Shown piece after piece: positions 33,609 to 46,456 of a stretch of 59,649 nt of DNA. Within the stretch, counting starts at the first letter, position 1; each line of letters starts with the position of its first letter. The stretch lies in contig NW_003213976.1 of NCBI RefSeq assembly GCF_000006405.1, forward strand, positions 95,835 through 155,483, read 5' to 3'. This DNA comes from Perkinsus marinus ATCC 50983 (lineage: Eukaryota; Perkinsozoa; Perkinsida; Perkinsidae). Below the pieces are notes generated by a model that did no database searches, had not been told where the DNA came from, and worked only from the letters and a program-made list of their open reading frames with translations. The position numbers were made by a program, and so were the translations under genes.

Positions 33609-34757
33609 TCACTTCGGTTGAGCAATATGATTATCACTGGAGGGCGCTCCTTCCGGTATCCTCATGGGATGATCCTTTTCCCATTGGTTGAACCTTAGAA
33701 GGGAACACGACTTGAAGTGATAGGGAGCATGAATACTCTACTTACAGCTTGGAAGCGGTATTTTTCATCTCAGTCCTCCGCGCCAATTCCAAATCGGTTC
33801 TCGTCCGAACAGAAGGAGGGTCTTTCTCGTCCAACAGGTGAGCTGAATTCCTGCTAGTTTAGAAAATGACCGCGCGCCACGAAATTATCACTGCTACGTC
33901 TTGTCGAGCTCAAAGCAATTGCCTTGCGTTACAATTTTCCCCCTCCGCTGCTGCACGGCGAAGGGCCTCTTAGAACCCGCCTGGTCGTGGCCAAACGAGA
34001 ACCTACACAGCACGCCCCGATCTCTGACCGCGCGCCACGAAATTATCAACAGTGCCTATCTAGCCATCCCTTAGACAGCGCCTCCATACACTTCTCCCTC
34101 TCCCTCGTATTCAGCCTCCCATCTCGGTCCTCATCGAAGTGCTTGGCTACAAGATAGTCTCGATTGCCGACAACACCATCACCATCCACCACATCGAATG
34201 ATATGTCTGGTATCAAACTCGCTCGCCTCTGACGCAACCTAAATGCGGACCTACTTCGTATCTTACGCGCGCGAACCTTAGATTCCACCGGTGCCAACCT
34301 CACATTTCAGAGCGTGTGCGGTACTTCGGTATCCTTTCCCACTCCTCTACAGGAGCCACGCTATCATAAGCGCCCAATGGCTCAGTCCCGGATCTAATGG
34401 TGAGGCAGGTCTTGCTCTCTCTCACTAAACCTAGGGGCATCTACTTATGATGACCATTAGTGTCATAATGCGGCCCTCTGCCCGAAGCTAAGGCATCATC
34501 TCCTTCAATGGAATTGCCATCACGACTTCGTAAGGTTCGGTCGACACTGAGTCACGCGCCACGAAATTACGTCGGTCAACTTCCCAAGAGAACCCATCAT
34601 CCCACCTCCCCTCATCCATACTAGCCGCCTCACTCGTGGGCATTCGAATCTGTGGTAACTCAATCGCCCTGAAGGGCGCCAGTAATAGAGATACTCCTCC
34701 AGGTGCATTACAACGCAAAACACTTAGTACTGAGAAGGGTGAATATTTGATATGCAA
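33609..34757 (-). CDS. EF-hand calcium-binding protein
   Basis: The central exon encodes a degenerate EF loop (VVDGDGVVGNRDYLVAKHF) followed by a canonical 12-residue loop DEDRDGRLNTRE (about 34175-34075 on the minus strand). Downstream exons add FGHDQAGSKRPFAVQQRRGK (about 33990-33930), NSAHLLDEKDPPSVRTR (about 33830-33780) and FNQWEKDHPMRIPEG (about 33690-33650), with a stop at 33609. Upstream, CNAPGGVSLLLAPFRAIEL to KEMMP (34720-34490) looks like an earlier exon. Calcium sensing is expected from the intact second loop; partners are unknown. Introns include one family A copy (34239-34288) and three family C copies. Exon chaining and the start are tentative. Confidence 0.55.
34239..34288 (-). 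repeat. Family A introner-like intron (sense) in EF-hand gene
   Basis: A 50-nt intron on the minus strand: donor GTGGAATCTAAGGTTC, then GTAAGATACGAAGTAGGTCC, ending TTTAG. Almost the whole intron is element. Confidence 0.8.
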
Positions 34758-34781
34758 TTTATCATCGTTATGATGACGACA

Positions 34782-36090
<1,309 letters not shown>

Positions 36091-36136
36091 TCAACACCAC
36101 TACCCCAATACGTAAACTCTCTCTATTGTACAACGG

Positions 36137-37434
36137 TCAGTTCCCCTCAGCCACTTCTGTCGGCTGTGGAGGCTTTTGTCCACGTCTGCTTCGCTTCGCC
36201 TCCCTCCTCTTGGCACCTTCCTCATTTTCCTGCCGCTCCCCTGCAGCCCAACCCTTCTCTTTACGACGCTCAGCGAAGTCCCGCCACGACTCACCAGCTG
36301 AGCCAACAACAAAATCACACAAATAGTGACACACAATGGTCGTGAAATATCAAAGTAGTCCCAATAAAGCACCCGAAAGTAACTCGATAAACAATCTAAT
36401 ATCCCTTCTGGGTTATACGCAGCCCAGTACTACCCTTAGCCGGTGGTCGATGGTCGCTCTTCCTCCTGTTCACTCCGCCATCACCATTCTCACCACCAGG
36501 AGCTGCCCATCGCTCCGCCTGTCTAGCTTGGGTGTCCATCATACCTGCCGTGATATTATTGCTATTAATACCCTCGCTCGGGATCGAACCGGGGACCTTT
36601 GCCATTAACTCACGTTGCAACTTCTGTTGATGTTGACGGTCCCTATCGAAAGCTACTCCTTCCTCGTGATTCCGCGTGTCTACCCAAGCAGGCATCACCC
36701 CACCACCACCGAGCCAATCGACTTATACCGTACTTATCCCAAAAGCCTTCGCTGCTCTCTCTGCCTGGCGCTCCTGCATTTGTAGATACCTACCCATTGA
36801 TGACATCAGCATGAGGAGGAGCAATTAGGACCGCCGCCATACTCATGAGTGGAAGCCAATTGATCAGCCTCAAGTTCACCACCATGTGCCTCTGCATCAG
36901 CCCTCCGGTCATCAAGCTCCTTATATCTAAGTTGTCGTCTATTCAGGATTCGCGATAGTCGATCGCTTTACTACAGCTTCTGCCTTTCCTTATCAACCTT
37001 TTTCTGGACTATGCCTTCCTCCTCCCCCGACTCCAACAGAGTATCTTCAAGGTCAATCAATTTAACCTCTATCTCTCTCTTCTGATTGTGATAACTGCCA
37101 AAGATATCAATATAAGATGCTCTTCACAATTAACGGGGGGGGACAACAGTCGCGCATTATGAAGATTCTCAGCCACTATCTCCACTCTACTGTGTTCCTC
37201 CTATCGTGTTGAAGATCCCACTTACATCAGCTCCGGATCAGCCTTCTTGGGTTTGGGAGGAGCAGCTGCCTCAGCTTCCCTGAATGGTTTGATATCAGTC
37301 CTTTGCGGCCGGAGGTAGGATTTGTTACGTTGGACCTAATTGTCATCATGCCTCACGCTCCGCCGATCTTCCATCATTACATAGCCGCTGGTGCCACTCC
37401 CTCGAGCGGTCTGTAGACCAATGCCGTTGTACAT
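36137..37434 (-). CDS. CWC21: CWC21/SRRM2-type spliceosome-associated protein
   Basis: ATG at 37434 gives MYNGIGLQTARGSGTSGY, spliced (45-nt intron) to VQRNKSYLRPQ; this is the cwf21 hallmark N-terminus. Then KKADPELM, and the cwf21 helix KREIEVKLIDLEDTLLESGE (about 37060-36990), RRQLRYKELDDRRADAEAHG, coiled charged segments (NHEEGVAFDRDRQHQQKL, DTQARQAERW), and a basic Arg/Lys/Glu tail (ESWRDFAERRKEKGW, KRREAKRSRRGQK) with TGA at 36137. The family sits in the activated spliceosome near the exon and PRP8/SNU114. A second, truncated copy lies at 40211-41352, about 98 percent alike where compared by eye. One exon junction near 36790-36840 is uncertain. Intron 36545-36613 carries a T-arm-like element. 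Confidence 0.88.
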
Positions 37435-37515
37435 TGAAAGCGGTAACGGCGCAACTTGGAAAACCTTGGATTTTGGCACTTCTGACCGTCGACATTATCG
37501 ATTAGCAAGGCGCGC
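36304..37515. repeat. Duplicated block, left copy (CWC21 side)
   Basis: Nearly identical to 40223-41440, introns included, with scattered single-base differences. Similarity stops abruptly near 37515/41440. Confidence 0.9.
36545..36613 (-). repeat. CWC21 intron carrying tRNA T-arm-like element (family D)
   Basis: A 69-nt intron with AAGGTCCCCGGTTCGATCCC near its 5' end on the minus strand. The same intron exists in the second copy near 40464-40532. Confidence 0.75.
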
Positions 37516-39594
37516 GCAAGTGTCGATAAGGATCCTACTTAGAGATGCTACTGGGACGTTCAATGAACGTATTTGATTGGCATTCCCATATGGGGAATAG
37601 AACATGGGAGAGTGTCGAGCATGATAGTCGACTAGGTACTAACGGCATCCTAAGTACTTCTAGGAGAGCGAGTTCTGGTGCGCCACAGAGGATGCTGTAA
37701 CTATGGTGGCCACCAGGCTCACCTATAGGGGCGCCTTCGGATGTTAATTTGGAAAACTGATTGCCGATTACGATAAGAAGATACGGTTCGTCATAGCCGC
37801 AGGGTGCATGCTCAGCAATCGGAGCCGATTATGTAAGTAAACAAGATTCCATCTTCTCTCATGTGAAGGAAAAATCAATCCTGAGTTCAGTCGCACACAA
37901 CAGCTGGCCCTATCGGATCCGTCTTGTTCACAATCCCTCTGTTTTTGCAACGAGATCACTACCCAGTTTTACTTAAGAGAATTTTTAAGCTTTTAAATAT
38001 GAATGTTGACTTCCTATTCAATATCGAACATCATCATCAACGTAAGCATGATGGAACTTACATATTCATGTCGTTAGCAGACATGATTGGGAGCCATGGA
38101 TAATAATAGCTGGTCTGATGGACTTCACATGTAGATGTTGATCGTGTGTTCTAGGCGGGTATGGCAGGTGGTATTACTTCCCTTTTTGACTTATTCGTGA
38201 ATCATTTTCCTGGAAGGGAAATTCCTTCTCTGACTCTTATACATATCCTGAGTAGATTATGCGACACAAGTCAGTGTACAACAATTTGTAAACTTGCGTC
38301 CCCACGCCGCACTATACGGTACATGTGTGCACACCATGGGACTCCCATGATGGGAGGACGACGACATGTGAGTACGTGTAAATGTTCTTCGGTTAAGAAA
38401 ATGTAAATACATATATTTCGAGGCTTACAATTAACACCCATTACCAAATCTTATCAGGGTAGTTATACACTAATTATAGCTCTCGAAAACCTCATGGACT
38501 GTGTTATATTCTCTTTATATTCCCGAACAACTGCCATCTGGGCTTAGGACTGGCTTCATCTAGATCGAGTTATCGTATCGTACGATGTTTCGCAGAACTG
38601 TCCTTAATAGTACCGTTCAGCAACCACGTATATACCTGTAATCCCTCTTCTAAATCAACGCTGTCCCAACTTGAGACCTTTCACCTGAGCATCATTTGCG
38701 AACCTCTTCATCATTAATCAGCAAAGCAAGATCTGAGCGCGATGTTGATAAATCATCAACATCGTGCTCAAATCATGTTCGGCCACAGGCTGTGGCCCAC
38801 AGCTGAACTCCTAGCTCCGAGCTAACAATACGCAGAGGTCCATCACTGGTTGGGCTACGATCTGAACATAAAGTTAGCATAAGAAAGCTCCCAGTCTTCG
38901 ATGTGTGCAGCAGCAGCAGCAGCAGCGAGTTGTTATCAGCAACACAGTGTCTCGAAGGCGTCAAGCGCGCGCCCAGCTCACGGCATAATGTAGTCTTTGA
39001 TGGCAACTCATACAAATCACAGACCGTCCCAAAGGTAACTAGGGACTTGGCACGTTCGTACTTATTACGGAGATACTATTGCTAGTGCGAAGATTGCCAT
39101 TCTTTTATTGTAAAAGTTTTAAAATCCACAGGCCACAAGCAATTCAGGCGCTGGCACGCGGGCAACCTCATGGAGAGCTTCAGGCATGCCATGATTCATG
39201 TCTCGTAGATGAAAAACAGCAGGCAGTCGGCTTCACCTTGAGACAATATGCTGCCCAAGTAATCCACATTCTACATGCCAGTCAGATATAAAGGCTTTGT
39301 TGCAAAGCCCTGGCGCTGCGCCAATGCGCAGAAGTTCTGCGGCAGAACAGAAGTGTAATCATCTGGTTAAAGACGTAGTTTATTACTCGGTTGCACCCTA
39401 TGGTTTTCGGTCCCCTACTTAGGTCACGTGATGTGATATGTATTACGAATATCCTCATCGACCAGCCGTTCCCTTGTGACGGAAGGATGGCACTCCTATC
39501 GTCGGAGGATCTGTGGCGCCGTCGATGAGTTCACCTATTCTGATATCACCCGTGTAGATGGGGTTCCGACCTCCTAAGCCCTCCTATCCATAGT
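37435..39594. other. Intergenic; no gene seen
   Basis: It holds a hairpin (38735-38769), a short GCA-type triplet run (about 38905-38927) and small palindromes near 38335-38360 and 39290-39345. Near 37737-37810 there is diverged similarity to 43178-43310, consistent with the duplication seen on both sides. Confidence 0.6.
38735..38769. repeat. Hairpin with 15-base arms
   Basis: Arms starting GAGC and ending GCTC, core GATGTTGAT/ATCAACATC, one mismatch, 5-base loop. Confidence 0.75.
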
Positions 39595-40110
39595 CAGTGA
39601 TTCATGTGGAACGTAATTGTCATAAATCCTGTCGTCTTCTCCTTCGAGGCTACTTTATTATATCGCGGCTGTTCGGTTCCCTATACGTATGCCGTGTTAA
39701 AGCTTTGGAAGCGACGTTTTCTCCCTTGGTCGACAATGTTGTCAGAGGCTTGGAGCTGGAACATGAATGATGATGGTAAGCTCCCCTCTCTCGCGAGCGT
39801 TGCGTTCAGCTAGCCCAAATGTATCAACGCAATGAGCCACTTGGCCAGGAGAAACAACAATAGTTTCATATTGATACAAGCCTTATCTCCGACTGCCGTT
39901 GCCAATAAAACTAAAGGCCGATCCAGAGGACTGTTTACCGCCACTATGTGCCTGCAGGAGAAGCGATACCCAAGCTGGAATGAATTCGATCGACTCACTT
40001 CCATGGGCGGTGGCGGCCCTCCAGCGGCCTGAGCTGCTGCCTTAGCGGCTGCCTCAGTGATATATCATCCAACTGCTGACCCCCGGGGTAGCACCTGATC
40101 CTGACCGGCC
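39595..40110. repeat. Duplicated block, left copy (tepsin 3' side)
   Basis: Closely matches 43730-44272. It ends at the N gap. Confidence 0.9.
39883..40110 (-). CDS. Partial second copy of tepsin (last exons), cut by the N gap
   Basis: Same sequence as the end of the tepsin gene at 44040: an Ala/Pro-rich end with GGPPPPME, an intron starting GTGAGTCGATCG, and a last exon with GSAFSFIGNGSRR and a stop at 39883. The rest would lie beyond the gap. It is probably the other allele or a duplicate rather than a separate gene. Confidence 0.75.
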
Positions 40111-40210
40111 NNNNNNNNNNNNNNNNNNNNNNNNNNNNNNNNNNNNNNNNNNNNNNNNNNNNNNNNNNNNNNNNNNNNNNNNNNNNNNNNNNNNNNNNNN
40201 NNNNNNNNNN
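40111..40210. other. Assembly gap of 100 N
   Basis: Exactly 100 N, the usual placeholder for a gap of unknown size. A tepsin end fragment is on the left and a CWC21 end fragment on the right, so the two sides are not simply continuous. Confidence 0.99.
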
Positions 40211-41352
40211 CACCAGCTGAGCCAACAACAAAATCACACAAATAGTGACACACAATGGTCGTAAAATATCAAAGTAGTCACAATAAAGCACCCGAAAGTA
40301 ACTCGATAAACAATCTAATATCCCTTCTGGGTTATACGCAGCCCAGTACTACCCTTAGCCGGTGGTCGATGGTCGCTCTTCCTCCTGTTCACTCCGTCAT
40401 CACCATTCTCACCACCAGGAGCTGCCCATCGCTCCGCCTGTCTAGCTTGGGTGTCCATCATACCTGCCGTGATATTATTGTTATTAATACCCTCGCTCGG
40501 GATCGAACCGGGGACCTTTCCCATTAACTCACGTTGCAACTTCTGTTGATGTTGACGGTCCCTATCGAAAGCTACTCCTTCCTCGTGATTCCGCGTGTCT
40601 ACCCAAGCAGGCATCATCTCACTACCACCGAGCCAATCGACTTATACCGTACTTATCCCAAAAGCCTTCGCTGCTCTCTCTGCCTGGCGCTCCTGCATTT
40701 GTAGATACCTACCCATTGATGACATCAGCATGAGGAGGAGCAATCAGGACCGCCGCCATACTCATGAGTGGAAGCCAATTGATCAGCCTCAAGTTCACCA
40801 CCATGTGCCTCTGCATCAGCCCTCCGGTCGTCAAGCTCCTTATATCTAAGTCGTCGTCTATTCAGGGTTCGCGATAGTCGATCGCTTTACTACAGCTTCT
40901 GCCTTTCCTTATCTACCTTTTTCTGGACTATGCCTTCCTCCTCTCCCGACTCCAACAGAGTATCCTCCAGGTCAATCAATTTAACCTCTATCTCCCTCTT
41001 CTGATTGTGATAACTGCCAAAGATATCAATATAAGATGCTCTTCGCAATTAACGGGGGGGACAACAGTCGCGCACTATGAAGATTCTCAGCCACTATCTC
41101 CACTCTACTGTGTTCCTCCTATCGTGTTGAAGATCCCACTTACATCAGCTCCGGATCAGCCTTCTTGGGTTTGGGAGGAGCAGCTGCCTCAGCTTCCCTG
41201 AATGGTTTGATATCAGTCCTTTGCGGCCGGAGGTAGGATTTGTTACGTTGGACCTAATTGTCATCATGCCTCACGCTCCGCCGATTGTCCATCATTACAT
41301 AGCCGCTGGTACCACTCCCTCGAGCGGTCTGTAGACCAATGCCGTTGTACAT
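40211..41352 (-). CDS. Second, truncated copy of CWC21
   Basis: ATG at 41352 opens the same MYNGIGLQTARGSGTSGY reading as the copy at 37434, with the same introns and the same charged exons (NHEEGVAFDRDRQHQQKL, QAERWAAPGG). Its last exon is lost at the N gap: only the acceptor region (CACCAGCTGAGCC on the plus strand) remains at 40211. Differences from the first copy are few and mostly silent or intronic. It is most likely the other haplotype placed in tandem by scaffolding; a real tandem duplicate is the alternative. Confidence 0.8.
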
Positions 41353-43729
41353 TGAAAGCGGTAACGGCGCAACTTGGAAAACCTTGGATATTTGGCCCTT
41401 CTGACCGTTGCCATTATCGATTAGCAGGGCGCACGCAACAATTCGATTTGTATTACCCAATCCTGAATTTACCCAAACCGAAAGAGGGGGCCGAAGTAGT
41501 CGATTTATTAATCAGTTCCCTCGACGGAACCAACGGACTCCGTACCGTACTCCGTACTACGGAGTGCGGAGCCGTAAATTACGGCCCGTAATCCATACTA
41601 TCCTGTGGCTCGGCCAGTACGGAGTACGGAATGTGAGACTGTTTTATCTTCAAATCATGCTTAAGAAAAGTGCCGAAACTCCAGCATTCTAAACCCCTCC
41701 GCTCGAAGTGTTTTGTAATGCTACGGATGCATTTAATGCGTTGCATTTCGTGAACTCATGAACACACGAAGTAACACGTCTGCCCAACTTTCGAATGAGC
41801 ACGCATGCGCGTTAATTGATTATTTCTTGATTACCCCCTGAGCCCGCGGTTTTTGAGTGGTTCTACCACTGTGATAGACGCAGGTCGACAGTCTCATCTG
41901 GGTTGTAATATTGCGCTGATATGAATCGGTCCGGGTTCACGACGTGATTCACGTCACGTGAACTTTACGATAGCTTAAGCGAGAAACTCGTGAGCATGGG
42001 AACTAAAATCTAAGGTCGGACGCACGATATGGCCAAAATTCCAAGTGCCCCGAAAAAATAACTCATTGTTGGGAATAGGTTGGAAATAAGATCTTCAAAA
42101 TTTGAGCCTTCCTCGCTCGCGCTGAAGAGTACTTCCCTCCTGCAGTCTTGCCCTGTCCAGGCTTCCAACATTATAAGGGTGGCGAATGAATATGCACTTT
42201 GGAGCACTCAGTGAGCAATTGACTAGCTTCTAGAAGGATTAACTTGTTTAGAATGTCATACAAGCACACCTGCTACCTCCTCGGTAAGAGTACCTCGTCT
42301 TGCTGCCCAGCACATCAGCGCCAGCAACTCGTCCAGGACGTCCTAGGCTTCACACTAAAACTTTTATTCCATACAACCCTGGTTTCGTACAGCTGAGAAA
42401 ATTTCTCGGCCCCTGGCGGTTCTGTTTGAGTCTATGACTCTTTCATGCGTCTTAAATACGGGGGAAATCTCAGTGCGGCTAGCCCCAAAGGCAACGAGCT
42501 TCCAGGCCTCCTGGGCACCCTCCATCTCGATTATCCACAATTATGCCCTTGGCGCAACGCCAACGACCTCTCCCGTCGTGTGAATCCTGATCTCAATCAC
42601 CAGAATGAATACGATGTTACATCGTCGATGTACAGAAATTCCAATCCACTTTCCTACCTGCCCGTTTGTTTGTAGTACTTCCGTATCAGCTGGGCCAACC
42701 TACGGCACGAATACTTCGACCGTGGGCTAGGTGATACCGGCACCAACATGAGGCCGCTATGGCCCACCGACGAGGATAGACTCCGTCGATGCTTGGGAGA
42801 TACTTTCGGAGTAAGATGTATAGGAATCAGAATATAACTGTTCGGTTAAACTTCCCTCTCAGGACAGAGAACTCCGATGTATGTTCCGTTCGGCACGACA
42901 TCGATATCAATGAGGAGGAGCAGTGCGATGCCTCGGAGGCATTGCCTCCTGAGACTGAAGATCAGGGAGGTGGAGCGGGCCGCCGTCATCAATCCTAGCA
43001 ACAATGAAAGCCTCCGATCTTTTTGTATGAGGCGAGCCTTCTGGAGTGCTAACGGATCTAGTTCCCAGAGATGCTCTTATAGGCAATCACATGGGTCTGC
43101 GAAACCATCGAAGGTCAAAAGGCCCTGGACCAGGCCCCTGATGCGCTGGAGAGTATGCTGGAATTGTAGTGGGCTTCGAGCTCACCTATAGTGGCTTGAC
43201 GCCTTCGAATGTTAATTTGGAGAAACTGGTCGGCGATTACCATAAGAATATACGGCAGTCCAGCGTACCGCAGAGAGATATGGAGCGTCAGAGCCGCACG
43301 GTGAATGCTCAGCACTCGGAGCCTCCGAGTCGGAGGATAAAATCTGAAAAAAAATTCAAATTTGCGGAAATGTCCAAAACTGCGGGCCATGGATAGTCGA
43401 TTGCAAGTGATGTGATAGGGGGTTGCCTTGACAGTTGAGTGGAATGGCGAGTGGAATGTGGGGGGAAGTGATAAAATCTGGAAAAAAATCCCATTCGTGC
43501 TCGCTTTGATAGGAAAATTTCGTGTAATAAGATAGGGGAAATGTCTGATACGTGATTATGTTTCTTAGTATGTGGGTCGTGTCACCACAGACTCGTTCGC
43601 TCATACAGCGACGATTTTCAACAGAGGTAGCAGGGAATACACGCATAAGTTTTGCAGTGTGATACTATAGATCAATACCAAGCTGCTGGATCGCGTTTGA
43701 ATTGTTGCACTCACACTGACGGCACACGG
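41353..43729. other. Intergenic; no gene seen
   Basis: It holds near-palindromes at 41545-41569 and 41571-41585 and a diverged match to the other intergenic copy (43178-43310 versus 37737-37810). Short open stretches (for example 42445-42675, 42789-42998) have no family match. Confidence 0.55.
41545..41585. repeat. Two adjacent odd-centre palindromes
   Basis: 41545-41569: arms of 12 around one base, one mismatch (core CTCCGTA/TACGGAG). 41571-41585: GCCGTAAATTACGGC, perfect 7-1-7. Both are built on CGTA/TACG words; similar words recur just after (AGTACGGAGTACGG). Confidence 0.7.
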
Positions 43730-44272
43730 TTTGATATGGAACGTAATTGTCATAAATCCTGCTGTCTTCTCCTTCGAGGCTACTCCATTATATCGCGGCC
43801 GTTCGGTTCTCTATAATATAGAGAATACGACAGACATATTATGTCTGTCGTATTCAAGCTCTTGGGAGCGACGTTTTATCCCTCGGTCGACAATGTTGTC
43901 AGAGGCTTGCAGCTGGAACATGAATGATGATGGTCACTTCCCCTTTCTCGCGAGCGTTGCGTTCAGTTAGCCCAAATGTATCAACGCAATGAGCCACTTG
44001 GCCAGGAGAAACAACAATAGTTTCATATTGATACAAGCCTCATCTCCGACTGCCGTTGCCAATAAAACTAAAGGCCGATCCAGAGGACTGTTTACCGCCA
44101 CTATGTGCCTGCAGGAGAAGCGATACCCAAGCTGGAATGAATTCGATCGACTCACTTCCATGGGCGGTGGCGGCCCCCCAGCGGCCTGAGCTGCTGCCTT
44201 AGCGGCTGCCTCAGTGAATATATCATCCAACTGCTGACCCCCCGGGGTAGCACCTGATCCTGACCGGCCCAG
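43730..44272. repeat. Duplicated block, right copy (tepsin 3' side)
   Basis: Matches 39595-40110 except for small changes and one palindromic replacement at about 43807-43855. Confidence 0.9.
43807..43855. repeat. Two overlapping perfect palindromes, present in one copy only
   Basis: 43807-43825 is a perfect 9-1-9 palindrome and 43823-43855 a perfect 16-1-16 palindrome, sharing GAA. The matching position in the other copy (about 39672-39710) has no palindrome. Confidence 0.92.
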
Positions 44273-46456
44273 AGAGTAGTTGTTCGGATGATACGGGGAG
44301 GGTTGGGTACCATTGATGCTCCCCATGGTCAAATCAGGCAGTAGAGAGGAGGGCTGCTGGACGGGAAGAATCCCAGATGGTGACTGCTCTCCTAGAAGAT
44401 TATCACCGAACCCTTGCAGGCCGGGGAGCAACTCTTGGCTGTTTCTATTCGCTGCGGGTATCGATCCGCCCAGGTTCAATCCCGACAGATCGACTTCCGA
44501 GACATTCGACTTTATAGGAGCATCCATGAAATCAGCTTCCCCGAGCAGCAGCAAATCATCATCACCACCGCCAGCGCCCTTCTCCACAGCCGCCGCTTTG
44601 ACCGGTTCATCGACAGGAGTATCCCCTCCGCCCAAATCCAACAGGTCAGGCATCGGTGATGGTTGTGGGGCAGCAGCCGCTGAACGATGTCCACTGGTGC
44701 CCTGCAAGGCTCGGCTCACTCGTGCTGCAGTAGCTCGACAGATTTGGGGTAGAGCTTGCGGGTCGGAAACGCACTCAGTACAGACGTCCCGTACCTATTG
44801 CCAATTTTGTGGCGCAGTGAAGATGTCTACCGTCCATCCACCACTAGTACTACCTCCTCCTTGTCAGCAAGGCCTTCCACCGCCCTAAGGGCCCGGAGCC
44901 TCGCCTGAGGATGGCCCTTAGTGATTCGACCAGCCAGTTCCGATGCTATCTCTGTCATGTCGTAGTCAGAAGATCCCTCCTTGACTCTAGTCAAGAACAC
45001 CTACATAAATCAACACATGAGCAACCTTAACATACGCCCCTGAAGACCCACCCCCACAGCGACCGAGCCGCTGGCCAGCTGGCTGACCAGTCGATACTCG
45101 GGTGTTCGATGCTGTTGCTCACTGGGGGCCGCCACAGTCACCTGTCCTCTCTCACCAGAAGACTGAACAACGAGGCAAGTACCATCACCCACAACCAGTG
45201 TAGGCGTTACTTTATCAACTGACGGGGGCACCCACATCCCTCTGTCCGACTGACCGTATTGGTTGAACTCCTGCCCTCCAGAGTAGGGGTATCCAGGGGT
45301 AGGCCTAGGAGGACGATGGTCTCATCCGTGTACACTCATAATGTTTACCCGTATCCGCCATATTGTGATGGAGCCGTACTACTGCTTCCTCCGTGCCACC
45401 TCTGGTATGCTGATGATAAAGCACTGGCAGCACTGGCCGCTGCTTGCCCGACCTTGCCCGCTATGGTACTACTCGCTGAGTTCTGAGAGGAGGAGGAGTA
45501 GACCGATACATGGAGGGGTGCTCTACCTGTTGGCCGCTATTGTAGCTATTGAATTCTGGGTTGCCGAAGCCCTGCATGCGGCCAGTAGTTACTGGTGGAC
45601 CAGGATACACTCCACCTGCTCTCGAAGCAATACCCTATCTGTTGGTGCAGTCAGGTCATCCTCACCTGGATAGGGTAGCGGCTGCTGTGGGGGAGGAGGA
45701 GGAGGGGCTCCTGCCCATGCATTCGGGGGAGCACCAGGACCACCCGTGGTGGAGCCGAAGCCCTTCGATACACAATCAGCCCAGCCAAGGGGTATCATAC
45801 TACCTTGATCCGATCATGCAGGCCAGCGGAGTGAAACCCGGTAGTAGCAGCAGTAGGCTGCTGAGGCTGTTGGCCAATAGTAGTCTCGTTGAATATCATC
45901 TTCAATGCCGCCTCAGCCTCCTCTCGAACGGCCTTATTAGGAGCATCACCTCTGAGAGGATCGACAGGCCCTCGATACATCCGACAAGACTTCACCACAT
46001 CTGCTCGTCTGAAATAATAGGCATTTTCTATACCATAATTCTGTCACATCTGCTCCCACCGTTGTATCCTCTTCTTGAAGTCCATACTAGCCTGTACTTG
46101 AGCATCAGGATCCAAGACGTTCCTGAACCATGACGAGGAGCAGCGTTCAAAAGATGTGGTCCGCCCGAGGAGGCCGCCCTACCGTATTATCCTCAAACAC
46201 TTGAACTTAACGTTGGCATCGTCTTTGGAGACTATCTTATTGCAGAGGTAGTCCTCCAGCTGATGCGACCCATTGGGTGCATACGTCATTTCTGAAAACC
46301 AGTGCAGTGAGTCGTATCCAAGGTCGAAGCACGTAAGATTCAGAATAGGCCCAGTTGGAGCAACGATGTTCTATTACTGGCTATTTCAAGATACATATAG
46401 CCTGGCGTTGGGTGAGCATCTGCCGCAGTAGCTCGATTGAGAAGTCCTCGATCCAT
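44040..46456 (-). CDS. TEPSIN: Tepsin (ENTH/VHS-type accessory protein of the AP-4 coat)
   Basis: ATG at 46456 gives MDRGLLNRATAADAHPTPGY then MYLEIA, joined over intron 46292-46377 to KMTYAPNGSHQLEDYLC and NVKFKCLRIIR. The ENTH-like domain closes with SCRMYRGPVDPLRGDAPNKA and REEAEAALKMIFNE (about 45980-45900). A Pro-rich linker follows, then a second, tVHS-like domain (TPEYRLVSQLASG, VFLTRVKEGSSDYDMTEIAS, ELAGRITKGHPQARLRAL; about 45160-44880). The tail has acidic and DLLDL-type segments and ends GSAFSFIGNGSRR. SAFSF matches the S-[AV]-F-[SA]-F core by which human tepsin (SAFAFLNA) binds an AP-4 ear. It acts on TGN-derived AP-4 vesicles. TGA at 44040. Its ATG lies 255 bases from the divergent RBM22 ATG. 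Confidence 0.9.
46292..46377 (-). repeat. Family A intron (antisense) in tepsin
   Basis: An 86-nt intron; the plus strand reads GTATCCAAGGTCG then GTAAGATTCAGAATAGGCCC. The splice is fixed by the ENTH alignment (EIA|K). Confidence 0.85.

Noticed and set aside
38903-38927. GCA triplet run, and other short GTA/ATG triplet runs (for example near 8650, 17730, 46955)
   Set aside because: Ordinary short microsatellites, no further signal.
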